Positions 45,901-58,895 of a stretch of DNA of 64,000 bases are shown piece by piece. Source of the DNA: Mangifera indica (lineage: Eukaryota > Streptophyta > Magnoliopsida > Sapindales > Anacardiaceae); contig NC_058145.1 of NCBI RefSeq assembly GCF_011075055.1, forward strand, positions 6,233,228 to 6,297,227, given 5' to 3'. Every line of letters starts with the position of its first letter. Position 1 is the first letter of the stretch. Both the position numbers and the translations under genes were made by a program. Below the pieces are notes generated by a model. That model was not told the DNA's origin. It ran no database searches and was given only the letters and a program-made list of their open reading frames with translations.

Positions 45901-45950
45901 CAACTTGGTTTCTTGTAAGGACACTATAAGCCTCTCCTAAATCTCTTTGT
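42924..45950 (-). pseudogene. Ty3-gypsy gag-pol, degenerate, integrase missing
   Basis: Reading leftward: gag text at about 45000-45700 and a weak zinc-knuckle-like piece near 44890-44930. Retropepsin and its C-side are at 44291-44593 (LVVFNMPNF, DFLSKY, then KMLSKGYMGYLA). RT is at 43813-44073 ([28 protein letters not shown]). The RT catalytic box FIDD is at 43680-43691, intact. RNase H text is at about 42960-43100 (IKYFFTKK, LNMR, then stop, then RRQIELVKNYEYEIKCYP). The LTR then begins at 42923, so integrase has been deleted. Stops and frameshifts occur throughout. Confidence 0.8.
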
Positions 45951-46152
45951 CTTGAAATTAAATATACAAACTCAGCAGATATACTACTATTATAAATACA
46001 AGTAAAATATACTTATAATAGTAAACATGTGGGAAAAATCGGCATAACATGAGGGGCGCATTACGTGATAAGCTACTTATAAACATAATTATGATTATAC
46101 CCTTAACATAAATATTTTTTTGGGTTCCAAAATCATTCTCTAATACTATAAA

Positions 46153-47850
46153 TGTAATAACCCTATCCACATACACACCTTTACTTAGAATATAGATCCG
46201 AACAGACATGCTAACTCAAACTTTTCTAAAAGATATAGAAGAATTTAAAAGCATGATTTAAACTTATCTCAACATACAATGTGCAAAAAGGTGTGAACAC
46301 ATTTAATGATAAACATCCACGTCATAATTTAACCATAACAAATCATCCATAAGTACTAAAGTGTCTAAAATCCACATAATAATACCAATAATGCATAACA
46401 TAAATGTAAATCCATAAACATATAAAAAAATGTCCATACAAAAAAATGACCCAAATGCCCCCTTCCTCATGCAACATCTTAAGTTGTCCACTAGTTCCTC
46501 TACTGCCTTAGTGTTCATCTCATATACCTGCAAAATCATAACAATGAACACAATGAGTGAAAACAATCAGTAAACAACCTTTTGACACCATCTATACAAC
46601 TTAAAACCAATATGTTCAAGTTGTCAACACAGTGTGGCATTCTCAAATGTTTCTCTAACATCAAAAACACCCATTTAAATCATTCTAGCACACTTATGTC
46701 ATAACTCCATCGATAATGTCATCTTAGATGACTAATGACAAACGATATACATTGACATCCCATATACATGATGAAAACATACATCTTAGATGTTTATCAT
46801 AAAAGTGCACTCAATACACTTATCAACTAGGTTTCGAGCTAATAATACCCTAATCACATAAGAAGTTAGACTCAGGCTTTTCCTTATCTTGTATGAGCAT
46901 CCCAAATTCTAAAGCATTATAATGCCAAGTGCATGCATAAGCATCCTATAACATTTCTTTCCAAATACATACCCCTATACAAAATATGACTTGAAGGGAC
47001 AGGCACAATTGGCTTTCTTAACTCTTACAATTTTAAATGCTTAAACTTAAGTGCTTGCAAAAAAGTGTAACTAAATAAATGGAATTCATAATTAAATAAC
47101 CATCATTTTAGTAATTAGTGTATGAAATCCCATAACTCTAATAGTGCATAAATACAATTCATAAAGTCCAGAAACTAAAAACATAAATGCATAAATAACA
47201 CAAAATATAGAAATGATGATTTTGCCTTTTATTTTCATGCAATTGCTTGAGCTAGATCGTTGGCTCCCTTATATGCCCTATTACTCACTTCTACCTACAA
47301 AATCATAAAAAAGAATGTGTGAGTGAAAAATACTTAGTAAGTAGGTGACCTCTCGATACCTTGCACAAAGCATAAAACTAAAACTAATATTCCATTGTTG
47401 AATCTTTATATGGTAAAAGTGGATGTTTCCTAATATCCTTCTATGCCTATTTGCTTGCTTTTGGCACTCTCGTGCCTTAAATACATAGGACGTTTCACAC
47501 AACCTACAAGGAAAAAGCTAATTTTAGTATATTTGATGCCCAAGACAAAGCAATCAACATCTTGGATGTCTAGTAACTATTATGCCTTGCACATATGCCA
47601 ATTAGATTATTGGGCTAACTAGTTATGATACCTTGGTCACACAAGGAAAACTAGTTGTATTCCCTCCCTTACCACTTATGTAAAACTACAGGATTGCTAA
47701 CTAAATTACCATCCTCAGATAACCTCTACCACGAGCACGTATGTGATATATCCCATGACCATGCGAAAAACTAACTAAAATGCCATTATCTTTTACCATC
47801 CTCTAGCAAAATAGTCTTTTTTCCTTTTCTTAGTATATACATAGGTGTGT
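46153..47850 (+). repeat. Probable gypsy-type LTR fragment, plus orientation
   Basis: It begins TGTAATAACCC, like the 56777 LTR (TGTAATATCCC). It contains twice (46526-46575 and 47290-47340) an ACCT(G/A)CAAAATCATAA..GAGTGAAAA..CAGTAA type segment, which also has a counterpart at 57145-57200 in that LTR. The end and any target duplication are not clear. Confidence 0.45.
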
Positions 47851-49430
47851 CTGGTATTAAGGTAGATGTTCTAGAGCCAATCACATTTGACATTTACAAT
47901 TATAATTTTACATTAATCATTAATAAAAGATTTATGGTTATTTAATTCATATGCCAATTAATTATATAATCGTACAAATAACAGGTCCTTAGAATTGAAG
48001 AAATGTGATGAAGGGATATGATGACTGATCATAAGAACTTTATGCACACATTAAATGACATTCTAGAAATGTTCGTAATCCTGACATTACAATGAGTAAG
48101 GGCATATGTAATAATGATAAGATTATTATAGTGTTGAATAACCCCACTAAAAGGTAGCAATAGTTTTTACATATCAAAATTGTTTATAAACCATTTAGTA
48201 CAACACATGGGTGTACATTGTAGATGTGTTCACTGGATAGACTTGATCAAAGGATATCTATATGGATGGTTGCTTTAGTATTTGTGGAATAAGTCCTCTA
48301 AACACCACAAATGCATGTGATCCCTTGATTTGAGGTCACCAGACTGTCTCATGTAAGGATCCAGATGGTTTAACACTATCCAATATGTTGTAATAGAGGT
48401 AACTTAAAGATAATGATTAGCCATATCGTGAGATACATAGAGGTTATCGTTGAGCAGTAAAGGATTCATCTTTTTTAAGTATAGAAGAAGATATCTCGTA
48501 TGAAAATATTGAATGACATCCATGACTTCTTGAATTTGTGGCTACAACAGGATTAAGTTGTAGCCTGATCCATGTTAGTTATTAATATGTATTAGTTTAT
48601 ACCAAAGAACCATTGAGATAAACACACTTATATGTCTTAGCCTTAAAAGATATTGGTTGACGAAATGATTGAATTGCACATAATTCTGATGTTGTCAAAG
48701 CTTAAGAGATATTTGCTAACACTCTATCTTTCTGGTGGTCATGACACTTTCTAAAGGCCAATCTTGGTTTGTGACTAGATTTGACCCAAATGCAGACATT
48801 ATCAACTCGATAGAGAAGTTATGGATCATACGCACAAAGAAGTTAAATTGGATTTAGAGGCATGGATTATTTATTGATAATCCTAATGTTTAGAGACAAG
48901 ACAAAGATCACGAATGGACTAGACTTGTCTAATAGGGTTGAAAGCCTAGTTTGACCATGTTTTGACCAAGTGCATGACCATGCATGAAGTTGGCCTACTG
49001 TGCACCATGGTAAGATAAGGTGTCAACTGTTCGTTATGCATGAAGTTGATTGGCACTATGAAAAATGGTTTACTAGTTATGCTAACTAAGTTATGCATAC
49101 TGGCACAAGGTTTTAAGGAATGTCAATTATGCATTCAAGTAGTGCTAGTCGTGCTTGTCATCATAAAACTATATATAAATGTGTTTGTAAAACAATGTGT
49201 CTCTTCTCTTCTTGCTTAAATACAAAGCTTCTAATCAAGAGCCCTAGTAGCCTTTTCGATTGAATTAGCTTTTTCTTTTGTTTGTGCTCTATATGGATAC
49301 TAAGGTATCACCTCCCGAATATTGGATAACATTTTGTATTAAGCCACTTGAAGATTGAAGGAGCCATCAATGTAGGTATAATGGGCCATAAGTATCTTAG
49401 TCTTTTGAATGCATGAATGTTGGGTGTTTT
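47850..49430 (+). repeat. LTR of the first copia family, plus orientation (copy A4)
   Basis: It is homologous to the complement of A1-A3 and A5. Examples are ATGGATGGTTGCTTTAGTAT at about 48270, matching the complement of 25745-25780, and the GCCACTTGAAG..TTGAAGG segment at 49350, matching the complement of 53910-53930. Divergence is high. Edges are approximate, and no primer-binding site is seen after it. Confidence 0.7.
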
Positions 49431-50400
49431 GATTTGATAGTTCAATAAGGTCATTGATTTGATGTGTGTATTGGTAATAAAGAATTATTTTCAATAAATA
49501 AACAACTTAAGGGACTTAGAGATTCTTTGTATAAACTTGAATATATGTTTGAATGTCTTGATATGGATCATAACATTTTAGAAACCTAAGGTATGATTCC
49601 CAGATTATGACATATGGTCGTGTGTGATCTAATACACACCTATGTGTCATTCCAGAATTTTGAAAACCAAAAGATTTCATACCTGTTTTGAGGGAAGAAA
49701 TACTTGGTTATATGGTATGAGACATATGCCCATGTATGACCCTCCAAAAGTAGACGATGTGTATCAAAGGACATATGGATTTAAGTGCATGAGAGCGTGT
49801 CCAAGCCAACTCTCCATGTACATTTGTTTTATACATAACCACGTGTCAAGTGTCATACACTCATGTATATAGTTTAGGAGGCACATGGGCATAGGTTAAT
49901 AAGCACATGACTGTATAACCTTAGACATAGACCAAAAGACATTTATACCCTCAAACTATTTGCATAAGAAGAGAGAGTTATGTAAGGAGAATAATGAGCC
50001 AATAGAAATTAAGACATAAATGAAGTGTTCAATTATATGAACAATGGCATAAACTCGATCGAATCAAATTTGAGTTAAAAAGTTAGCAACTTTAAGGCTA
50101 AGGTCATACAACTAGATAGTCACCAACTATGTGCATAAGTGACGATACTTGTAAAAGCAATAGAGTTGGATACCTATGAGATACATGATGCACTCAGCGT
50201 CAAGATGAATAGCCACTCAGTTTAGTTCAAGTATGCATAGTAAGGATATGGCTCTTAGATATTCCTCACGTGATTAATGAGATACACTACATATATACCC
50301 GAGGTAGGGATCATCTTTAGATAGTTAGCTAGCAGTTTCGATTAGTTTATGTGGTAAGGGAAAAAAATGTTATTAGAAATTTTCCTATGTGATCATGGTG
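49431..50400 (+). other. No gene; probable LTR or leader of the following gypsy remnant
   Basis: AT-rich text contains repeated ATATG(G/C)(T/C)C and ATGTGT words of the kind common in plant gypsy LTRs. The 76-codon frame at 49642-49872 has no recognisable content. Confidence 0.4.
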
Positions 50401-52890
50401 TCCTAGTTATATAGCCTAATAGGTCATTTGGCATGTGCATAAGCCACTCACCATGGGTGTACCAATCATTTTTATAAAGAAAAATGATGGATCAACAAGG
50501 ATGTGCATTGACTATTAAATAAAGTGATAATGAAGAATAAGTACACACTCTCGAGAATTGATGAATTGTTTGATCACCTTAAGGGTTATTTAGTATTCTC
50601 AAAGATAGATCTAAGGTCAAGGTATCATCAAGTCAAGGTAGCAAAGTAAGTTATACACAAGACTGCTTTCAGGATGAGATATGGACATTATGAGTTTATA
50701 GTCATCCTTTTTGGATTGACCAACATTTCAACAATATTCATGGACCTCATGAACAAGTATTCTAGGATTGTTTGGATAAGTTCTTGGCAGTGTTCATTAA
50801 CAACATCCTGTTTACTCTAGAACTCGAGAAGATCATAAGTAGCACTTGAGGTTCATGCTCTAAAGGCTGAAAGAGAAGCAATTGTTTGCAAAGTTCTCTA
50901 AATGTGAGTTCTAATTAGATAGAGTGGCATTTCTAGGTCATATGGTTTTAGTAGATGACATATCAGCAGACCTCAATAAAATCAAGGCAGTGCTAGAGTG
51001 GCAGAGACCTAAGATAGCTAAAAAGGTTAAGAGTTTTCGAATAGTGGAAGGTTATTACAAACACTTTGTTAAAGGATTCACCAAGTTAGCATAACCCCTT
51101 ATAAAGTTACAACCTCTCATAAAGTTAACACATAGAGAGATTTCTTTCAGATGGTTGAGGCAAAGTTTCTAGGAATTAAAAAGGAGATTAACCTCAGCTT
51201 CTATCATTTCCTTGCCAGAGGAAGGTGAGGACTATGATTTATACACAGATGCTTCACATCAGGGTTTGAGAGCACTACTGATGCAGAAAGGGAAGGTGAT
51301 AGCTTATGTTTCTCATTAGTGAAAAGAGTATAAGACCAAATACCCCACTCATAATCTTAAGTTAGTAGTCATGGTGTTTACACTTAAGATATGGTAACAC
51401 TACCTATATAGGGTGAAGAGTAACATATACACTACTTTAAATATTTCTTCACTAAAAACGAACTAAATATGAGATAGATACAATGGTTAGAGTTAGTAAA
51501 AGATTATGATTACAAGATTAAGTACCACTCGAGTAAAACTAATGTAGTTATAGATACCCTTATCAAGAAAGTGTCGTTATCATAGATTACCAATCACTGT
51601 CAATTACAATAGACGTAAGTGAGAAAACAGATTGAGATTATCATAAGGTAGTTGACAATTCTCTAGATTCAATAAGCTTTGGGATAAGATCTTTGTAACA
51701 TAAGCTTTAAATGAGGTATGTTTACAAATCAGATAAAAAATGGTTGAGAATGTTAAGACTAAGTTCAATATGGTAAAAGACATCCTGAGGTTTTAAGGGA
51801 GGATATATGTTCCCTCAGAGCAAAGTTTTAGAGATAAGATCCTAGTAGAGGTACACAATTCCTTTTACATAACCATCTTGGGAGTGTAAAGATGTATCAG
51901 AATCTTAGGAAGACCTTTTGGTAGCTAGGAATAAAGAAAAACATTGTAGACTTTATGACTAAGTGTCTTATGTGTTAGTAGGTTAAGGTTGAACATCAGA
52001 AGCCATATGGACTTTTACAACCTCTTAGCATTTCTGAATAAAAGTGGGAACACATATCAATAGATTTTGTGGTTGGATTATCAAGGTTCTGAGGTGGCTA
52101 TAATGTATTGTAGGTCATAATTGATTGTTTGACTAAGTTGGCATATTTTATAATAGTCAAAGACACCACAAGTACAGATTAGTTAGATTAGATCTATATG
52201 AGAGAGATTGTCAAACCTTATGGAGTACTTAGGATGATAGTATCAGATCAAGACACTAGGTTTGTCTTAGCATTTTGGTAAAGTATGCAAAAGTCTTTAG
52301 GTACGAGATTGGCTTTTAGCATAACATATCATCCATAAACCAATAGACATATAGAAAAAGTTAATCAGGAGATTAAGGACATGTTGAGGTCTTATTGCTT
52401 AGAAAAAAGAGTAAGTAAGATGCATGTGATAACAGTGATAGAGTTTGCTTATAATAATAGTTACTAGATAACATCAAGATGGCTCCATAAGAGGCTCTAT
52501 ATGACAGGAGATATAAATCATCGTTGCATTAGGATGAGATAAGAGAAAGATGCCTTAGTTTAGTTATTAGGACCCAAGCTAACCTAGAGAATGATTGAAA
52601 ATGTGAGGTTGATCAAAGAGAGGATGAAACAAGCCTAAAACCGTGAAAAAAGTTGCACAGATCTTAGGAGAAGTGAACTTGAGTTTTAAGTAGGTGATAA
52701 GGTGTTTGTCAAAGTAGCCCTTACATGCTTATTATGAGATTCGATAGGAAAAACTTGCCTACTAGCATAAACTACTGGCTAGCATAGATTGCATTCATAA
52801 CATGTTCCATGTATCACTATTACGCAATTATATCAATGATCCCACCTATGTGTTCAGTAATAAGGATGTCTAGCTCATTAGTTGTATACT
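50400..52890 (+). pseudogene. Ty3-gypsy pol remnant, plus strand
   Basis: The text is RT to integrase in normal order but with stops every few dozen codons. The RT start is at about 50440-50760 ([48 protein letters not shown]). The catalytic box reads FINN where FIDD is expected (50793-50804). RNase H pieces are at about 51230-51560. The integrase zinc and core are at about 51950-52500 (VEHQKPYGLLQPL, KWEHISIDFVVGL, VSDQDTRFV, EFAYNNSY), and the C-side region ends near 52870. It is antisense to the gypsy element at 42.9-45.9 kb and clearly dead. Confidence 0.82.
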
Positions 52891-53735
52891 AGACATCATG
52901 CATATATATATCCACACATATACATGTCAAATTACATTTTGGTCTCTAAAGTTTTACAAAATTACAATTCAACTCTAAAGCTCAAAAAAATCTTAATTCA
53001 GTCCTAATTCAATAAAATAGGACTAAACTGATATTTTTAAATTTATTGGACATGTAAATAAAGCATTCAGTCATGCTTTTACAATTAACTAAAATTCTAG
53101 AATAATGTATGACTAGAGGACACAATTGAAAGACACTATGCATGGTTGGAAATGAACCAAGGTGCTAGGTTGGCACCATGCAAAGGTCACGACTAGAAAG
53201 TTGTAAGGGATTTCCATTCATGTACCAACACTTGGTGCCAGGAAGTGTCCACCCTAGTGGTGTTGGGTGGTGTCCACCTAACACCTATCATGCACAGTTT
53301 GGTCCCAATCATGCATGGTAGGCTTTCCAGAAATTAAATTTTAAGATTTTTCAATGACAAGAAATCTAAAAAATATCATTTTTTAGGCAAACCAATTCAT
53401 TGGGGTCAGGGAATATGACACGTAAATCGTACTTACTCTAACAACAACACTTGAATCATGCAACAACAAGATTTAAGGTTGATTTCGTTCAACGACAGGA
53501 AACATATGGTATTTAGCCTATTTGAAAAGGCATTTGATAAAAAACTTGAACAAAAATTAAAAAACCATCACTCAGTAATTTAACATAGTTTACATTATAC
53601 ATGATATTTAACAAATTGTGTAACAACATGACTTTAAATCATCTTTACCAATTTAGTTCTAGTTATTTCCAATTACATGCAATTAAAATATAAATTAATC
53701 AAAATAACTATAAGTATAATTTTTATGAAAATTAT
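52891..53735 (-). other. No gene; leader-like DNA of the first copia family
   Basis: The part 52930-53080 resembles the B leader segments (TACATTTTGGTCTCTAAAG..ACAAAATTACAATTCAACTCTAAAG..AATTCAGTCCTAATTC). A PBS-like GGTGGCTCTAATAATCAG lies just right of it (about 53734-53751). The middle has repeated CATGCATGGT and GTGTCCACC words. Confidence 0.5.
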
Positions 53736-53751
53736 GCTAAATGGTGGCTCT

Positions 53752-55250
53752 AATAATCAGTAACCTAATGGAATTTAAAGTTTTAAAAATCTAAAAAAAT
53801 CTGAAAACTCCAACCAAGATATCCGTTTTAAACATAAAGTTCATGAAACATACAAAAGACACTCAAAGGGTGTTTTAGATTTAATACTTGCATTGATGGC
53901 CCCTTCAAACTTCAAGTGGCTTAAGATATTACAAAATGCCACCTTCATGAGGTGGCACCTTAGTATCCATTCAAAGCACGAATCCAAAAGAGAGGAATTG
54001 CAAGTGAAGAAGCTACTAAGGATCTTTGGCTAGACAAGTGTGCTTATAGTAAAATAAGAAAACACAAAAAAGGTTAGGGTTTTATATGTTTTGTGTTCTC
54101 TACTCCTCAAATCACACTTTAATTTATATGTGCAAGTGTCCAAACATGATACTCATTAACACACACATGCATGACTTGCATATGCATTTACAATTAACAT
54201 GCATTAAAAAAGACTTGCATAGTTGGCATCACATTGTGTACCAGTTGGAATGGCCAAAAGCTTGCATGGTTAACACTATATATGTGTGCCGATTGATATA
54301 GTTTTTTTCTCATGGTACTGGCTGACGTTATGCATTACATGTCTGACACCATCCCACCAAGTGCACGGTTTGCATATTAAGGTGTATGGTTGTATACTTG
54401 GTCAAAATATGGTCAATTGAATTTTATCAAACCTAATAGGCAAGCCTAGTCCATACTTAATCTCTCTCTTAGCCTTAAGCACTAGGATTGTCAACAAATA
54501 ATCTATACCTCTGAGTTAAATACAATTTCTTAATGTTTGTGACTTATAAGCTCTTTATCAAACTGATAGTGTCTAGATTTTGGTTGAATTTGAACATAAA
54601 CCAAGATTGACCTCTACCAAAGTATTATGACTACTTAAATGACAAAGTGTCAATAAACATCTCTTAAGTTTTTACAATATCACAATTAAGTGTAATTCAA
54701 TCTTTTTATCAACCAATATCTCTCAAGGCTAAAACATAAAAGTGTGTCTATCCTAGTGATTCCTTAATATGAATTGATATACATTAATGACTAACATAAA
54801 AAAGGTTATAACCTCATCTCATTATGGCCACAGATTCAAACAATCATGAATATCATTTAATATTCTCATGTGAAATATCTTCTCTTGTATTAAGTGTGAC
54901 AAATCTTTTATTGATCAACTATAGTCTCTATGTATCTTATGATATGATTGATTATTATCTTTATTGTTACCCTAATTATGGTGGCACGTTGGAAAAAGTC
55001 AAACCATACTGATCCTTATATAAGCTGTTCTAGCGACCTTAAATTAAATGATTACATGCACCATGTGATGTTTAGAGGATTCATTCCATAGACACTAGAG
55101 GAATCGTCTATATGGATATCCTCTAGTTAGGTCAATTTAATGAACACGTCTGCAACATATAGCCATGTGTTGCACCAAGCTATTTACAATAGCTTTTACA
55201 TGTGAGAACTATTGCCATTATTGGTTGGGTGGTCAACAATATGATAATAG
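53752..55250 (-). repeat. LTR of the first copia family, minus orientation (copy A5)
   Basis: It is collinear with A1 and A3 from the PBS-like edge rightward. Examples are ACCAAGATTGACCTCTA at about 54600, AAATCTTTTATTGATCAACTATAG at about 54900, and CATGTGTTGCACCAAGCTATT at about 55165. It is truncated near 55250, before the LTR terminus. It lies inverted with respect to copy A4, about 4.3 kb away. Confidence 0.75.
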
Positions 55251-56243
55251 AAAATTATAGTTGAAGAAGAAGATGCAAAGAATGTCATGCATATAGGTAG
55301 AATAAAAATCAAAACATGATTAAGACATATAAGAAAAGGATGAAACTTTTACTATGCAAGTATATCAAATATATACCTTAGCCATCTTAATTTCATTTCA
55401 CTAACATCTTAATTTTTAAAATATTATTTTTACACCCATATAACATTTATATGATTTTCATTATCCTTCGAAAGGTGCTAGTCATCCTTGGATAATTAAT
55501 CCTCCCTTTAGAAAACTTGATTTATTAGTATGACCCTTTAGATTCATCATGACATAATCGTGAGTCCTTTTTCGGATAATCCAAAAGTGCACCAGAAATT
55601 CAACGACTGTGGTAAACATCTAGCAATATATCATGACCCCTAAACCACGATAAAAAAATACTTCATCAAACCAAGTATTTTTTATTATACATTCCATGTA
55701 AGTAATAATTTTTTTGTTGCCCAATTGATTTCATACTCATGAATTGTCAAAGTCCTAATTCCGATTCTTTACGAATCATCAATTTAAATATTCGAAACAT
55801 GTCATAATGAACATCTTTCATATGAGTTGCACTATACTCTAGCTAGAGATTCGATTCCAATGTTTATCGATGTTTACTTTAGCACTCAAATTCTAGTCGA
55901 ATCAATAAATATTAAGAACCCAATATTTTTCGAGTCAACGAATCCCATCTTGGCCATCATTCTTCTTTATATACAAACCCCATACATAAATGCCACATGA
56001 ATCACACGTATTTGTATTAGATCTGACAATGAAGTCTTAAGTCAAAAGATTACTTTGTATACTAGTACAATCTTATGATAAGTCATGGACTAAGATTTAA
56101 TAACCATGTGACTTATCATCATTTGGTTATATTCAAAAAACAATTCTCTAATTGTTCATCCATACTAATATTGTAATGACATGACTATCATCGTCACCCG
56201 TACTAATGTTATCTCATGACATTCAATAAAGGTATTTGATATG
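55251..56243. other. No recognised feature
   Basis: AT-rich, with no open frame of note and no clear match to the other repeats in the window. It is probably old transposon sequence. Confidence 0.4.
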
Positions 56244-56251
56244 CCTACTAT

Positions 56252-56527
56252 TAGGGCTGGATTTGAACCGAGTGAGCTTGAGCTTAGCTAGGACAAGCTC
56301 AAAACGAGCTGGCCTTAGTCGAGCTCGAGCTACTCATCATATTTTTTAATTAAAAATTTTAACACAAAACGACGTTGTTTTGACCAATATATATTAAAAC
56401 AATGTTATTTTAATAACGAAAAATGACCTGAATCGAATTCAAACTAAGTTCGAGTTTAGCTTTCACGAGCTCGAGCTCAACTGTATGTGAACCGAGTTGA
56501 GCTCAGCTTGGCTCAAATCTAGCCTTA
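56252..56527. mobile_element. hAT-type MITE
   Basis: This 276-bp element begins TAGGGCTGGATTTGA; its right end, read on the other strand, begins TAAGGCTAGATTTGA. It is flanked by an 8-bp direct repeat with one mismatch (CCTACTAT 56244-56251, CCTATTAT 56528-56535). GAGCTCGAGC and AACGACGTTGTTTTG words are typical of this common plant type. It resembles the intronic MITE at 15008-15470 in composition. Confidence 0.85.
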
Positions 56528-56565
56528 CCTATTATGTGATATAATTGCCCAAGTTATGTGATGTT

Positions 56566-56713
56566 TGTAAGGAACAATTCGATAATTTAATTTGTATATT
56601 AAGTGAGTCTCAGGATAGTTCTCATACATACTTTATATCACATAAATGCACATAGAAGATTAAAATGCCCCTGAAGTCGATAACATGAATGGTTCCTAAG
56701 GCATACACTAACA
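56566..56713 (-). repeat. Short LTR of the second copia family, copy 1
   Basis: It begins TGTAAGGAACAATTCGAT and ends CACTAACA on the plus strand, and corresponds to 59703-59913 (TGTAGGGAACAATTCGAT ... GCATTAACA) with an internal deletion. The inside edge reads AACTCTCACTTATACT, whose complement resembles a polypurine tract. Confidence 0.7.
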
Positions 56714-57779
56714 AAACTCTCACTTATACTAAAGCCATTCGTTATTGTATTGCATACCCATCTTCTTAAGATGATGTGTAATATCCCTCCCTAGAAGTAC
56801 TACCCACCGAAAGAGAAATGCTACGAATTAATATCCGAAGCATCTATTTTTTTCTTTGAAAATACTTTAAAATAAATGTATCACTAAAAGTGTTTAGAAA
56901 TTATTCTAAGACAACTGAAAATCTAGAAGTGAATAAAAGATATATATATTTATATGAAAACTCATCTGAAAACATCTGAAAACATGGAGTAATCCTATAC
57001 AACTATCAATCATTTCAAAAAGGAAAAGAAGTCAACAAGAACATGGGATTGTGTGCATAAAATATAAACCAGAGAAAACTTACACCAACCGGATTTATCT
57101 TCGCTGACCTGACCCTGTCTCGCAGCTACCTCGATCACCTCTACCTACAATCATCAAAGAAAAGGAAGTAAGAGATAAGAACACTCAGTAAAGGAAAAAA
57201 ATTAAGTAAACTTTCTCCTTTCTTATTCTAACTCACTCTCGGGACTCAATCTCACATCATAACCTCTATGAGAAATCGAGGGGATAATCTAGTTCATTCT
57301 TTGCTATTTGGGTCATACTTTGTCCTATCTGGTGTCTATTTGATACTTTATGGAAGCTGCCTATAGGGATTTCGCACTTTTCTAAGCTCGAGCTCTCTTC
57401 CTTTTTCTCACTATACCATTTTTGAATCTAAATTGAACTCTACTACGAGCATGGTTTATTGCGAGTGGACCTTACTAGGGGTCTATGTCCTACTACGGAT
57501 GTGCCCTACTGTAGGTGGTGTAGTGTATAGTGCCCCTTCATAGTTTATAGCACGCATGCGTGCATTATATCTTACTAATTTTGCTTCAATCTAAAACTAT
57601 CCATAACTTACCAGACCATACGCTTAGAGATGACCCCTGAATGTTGAGCCCCAAATTCCTTTCTTGCTTTTCTTTATTTTCTTCTTTTTTTTTTCTCTCT
57701 CTCTTTTCTTTCCTTTCCTTTCTTTCTTTCTTTTTTTCCAAAAACTGTAAAATACTATTCATACAGTAGGGCAGCCTTC

Positions 57780-58320
57780 TTTTTGATACAATTTAACAGT
57801 CCCAACAGTCTCTAATTCATACAAGCTATATATAGTTAAAAAGAGGCTTCAAAGATCTTTCCAACAAGCTATAATAGCACTCATGATTCATTAGATAAGG
57901 CAGTCAAAACGTGAGATGAAATCAGTGGAAAAAAATGTCTTCACTGTTTATTTGGTAAAGCAGTCCTTTTGGTTTATACAGTATTTAACAGTCCAAACGA
58001 TCCCTAATTCATACAAGATATATATCAGTGGAAAGAGAATTCAAAGAGCTTTCCAAAAAGCTATAATAGCACTCATGATTCATCAGATAAGGCAGCCAAA
58101 ACGTAGGATGAAGTCAATGGCAAAAAACTGTCTTTACTGTTTATTTGGTAAAACAGTCCTTTTGGTTCATACAATGTTTAATAGTCCAAACGATCTCTAA
58201 TTCATATAAGCTATATATCATTGGAAATTGGATTCAAAGAGATTTCCAACAAGCTATAATAGCACTCATGATACATTAGATAAGATAGCCAAAACGTGGG
58301 ATGAAATCAGTGGTAAAACT
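57780..58320 (+). repeat. Tandem repeat, period 192-193 bp, about 2.8 units
   Basis: Landmark words recur with this spacing: AAAACGT(G/A)(A/G)GATGAA at about 57906, 58098 and 58291, and CTATAATAGCACTCATGAT three times. The array lies wholly within the solo LTR. Confidence 0.85.
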
Positions 58321-58858
58321 ATAAATATTTTCCTACTCTCTACTATCAACAAAATCACACACATAGATACCCCAAATGGCAAAACAACATTTCTTAACTT
58401 CAAAATCATCATTTATAATATAGATCCAAGGAACCAAAAGCATAAAACATGAAACATATCAAGGATAATACCCCTTACCTTGTTTCAAGCCAAATCTTTA
58501 CAAGTTGACTCCCTACTCTTTGTTTTGTTTCCTTTATCACTAAAACCACCTCAAATCAACACCAAAACACACTAACATCTTTGTATAATTGCATCCAATA
58601 TATATAAACATAGGAAAAGGGAAAAAGAAAGAGATCTTTTGGTTACCAAGGCTCCAAAAGTGTTTTCTCTTCTTTTCTTTCCTTACTTTTCTTTCAAACT
58701 CTTCAAATCATCCATTTTCCTTCTAAAAATAAAGAAAACAAGCATGAAGGAGGTTGCTTTTCTGGAAGAGGCAGAGAAGACGATGGAAAAAGGGTAAAAG
58801 TTACCTTTTTTCGACTTTTCTCTCTTTATATAATCTTTATCTCAATTTTTTTTTATTT

Positions 58859-58860
<2 letters not shown>

Positions 58861-58892
<32 letters not shown>
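58861..58892. repeat. (AT)n microsatellite
   Basis: An alternating TA run of about 30 bases near the end of the solo LTR. Confidence 0.95.

Positions 58893-58895
<3 letters not shown>

Noticed and set aside
55251..56243. Possible pararetrovirus or additional retroelement leader
   Set aside because: No RT, movement-protein or coat-like text was seen in any frame, so no class can be supported.
57780..58320. Possible CRISPR-like array
   Set aside because: The 192-bp units are contiguous without spacers, and this is a plant nuclear sequence.
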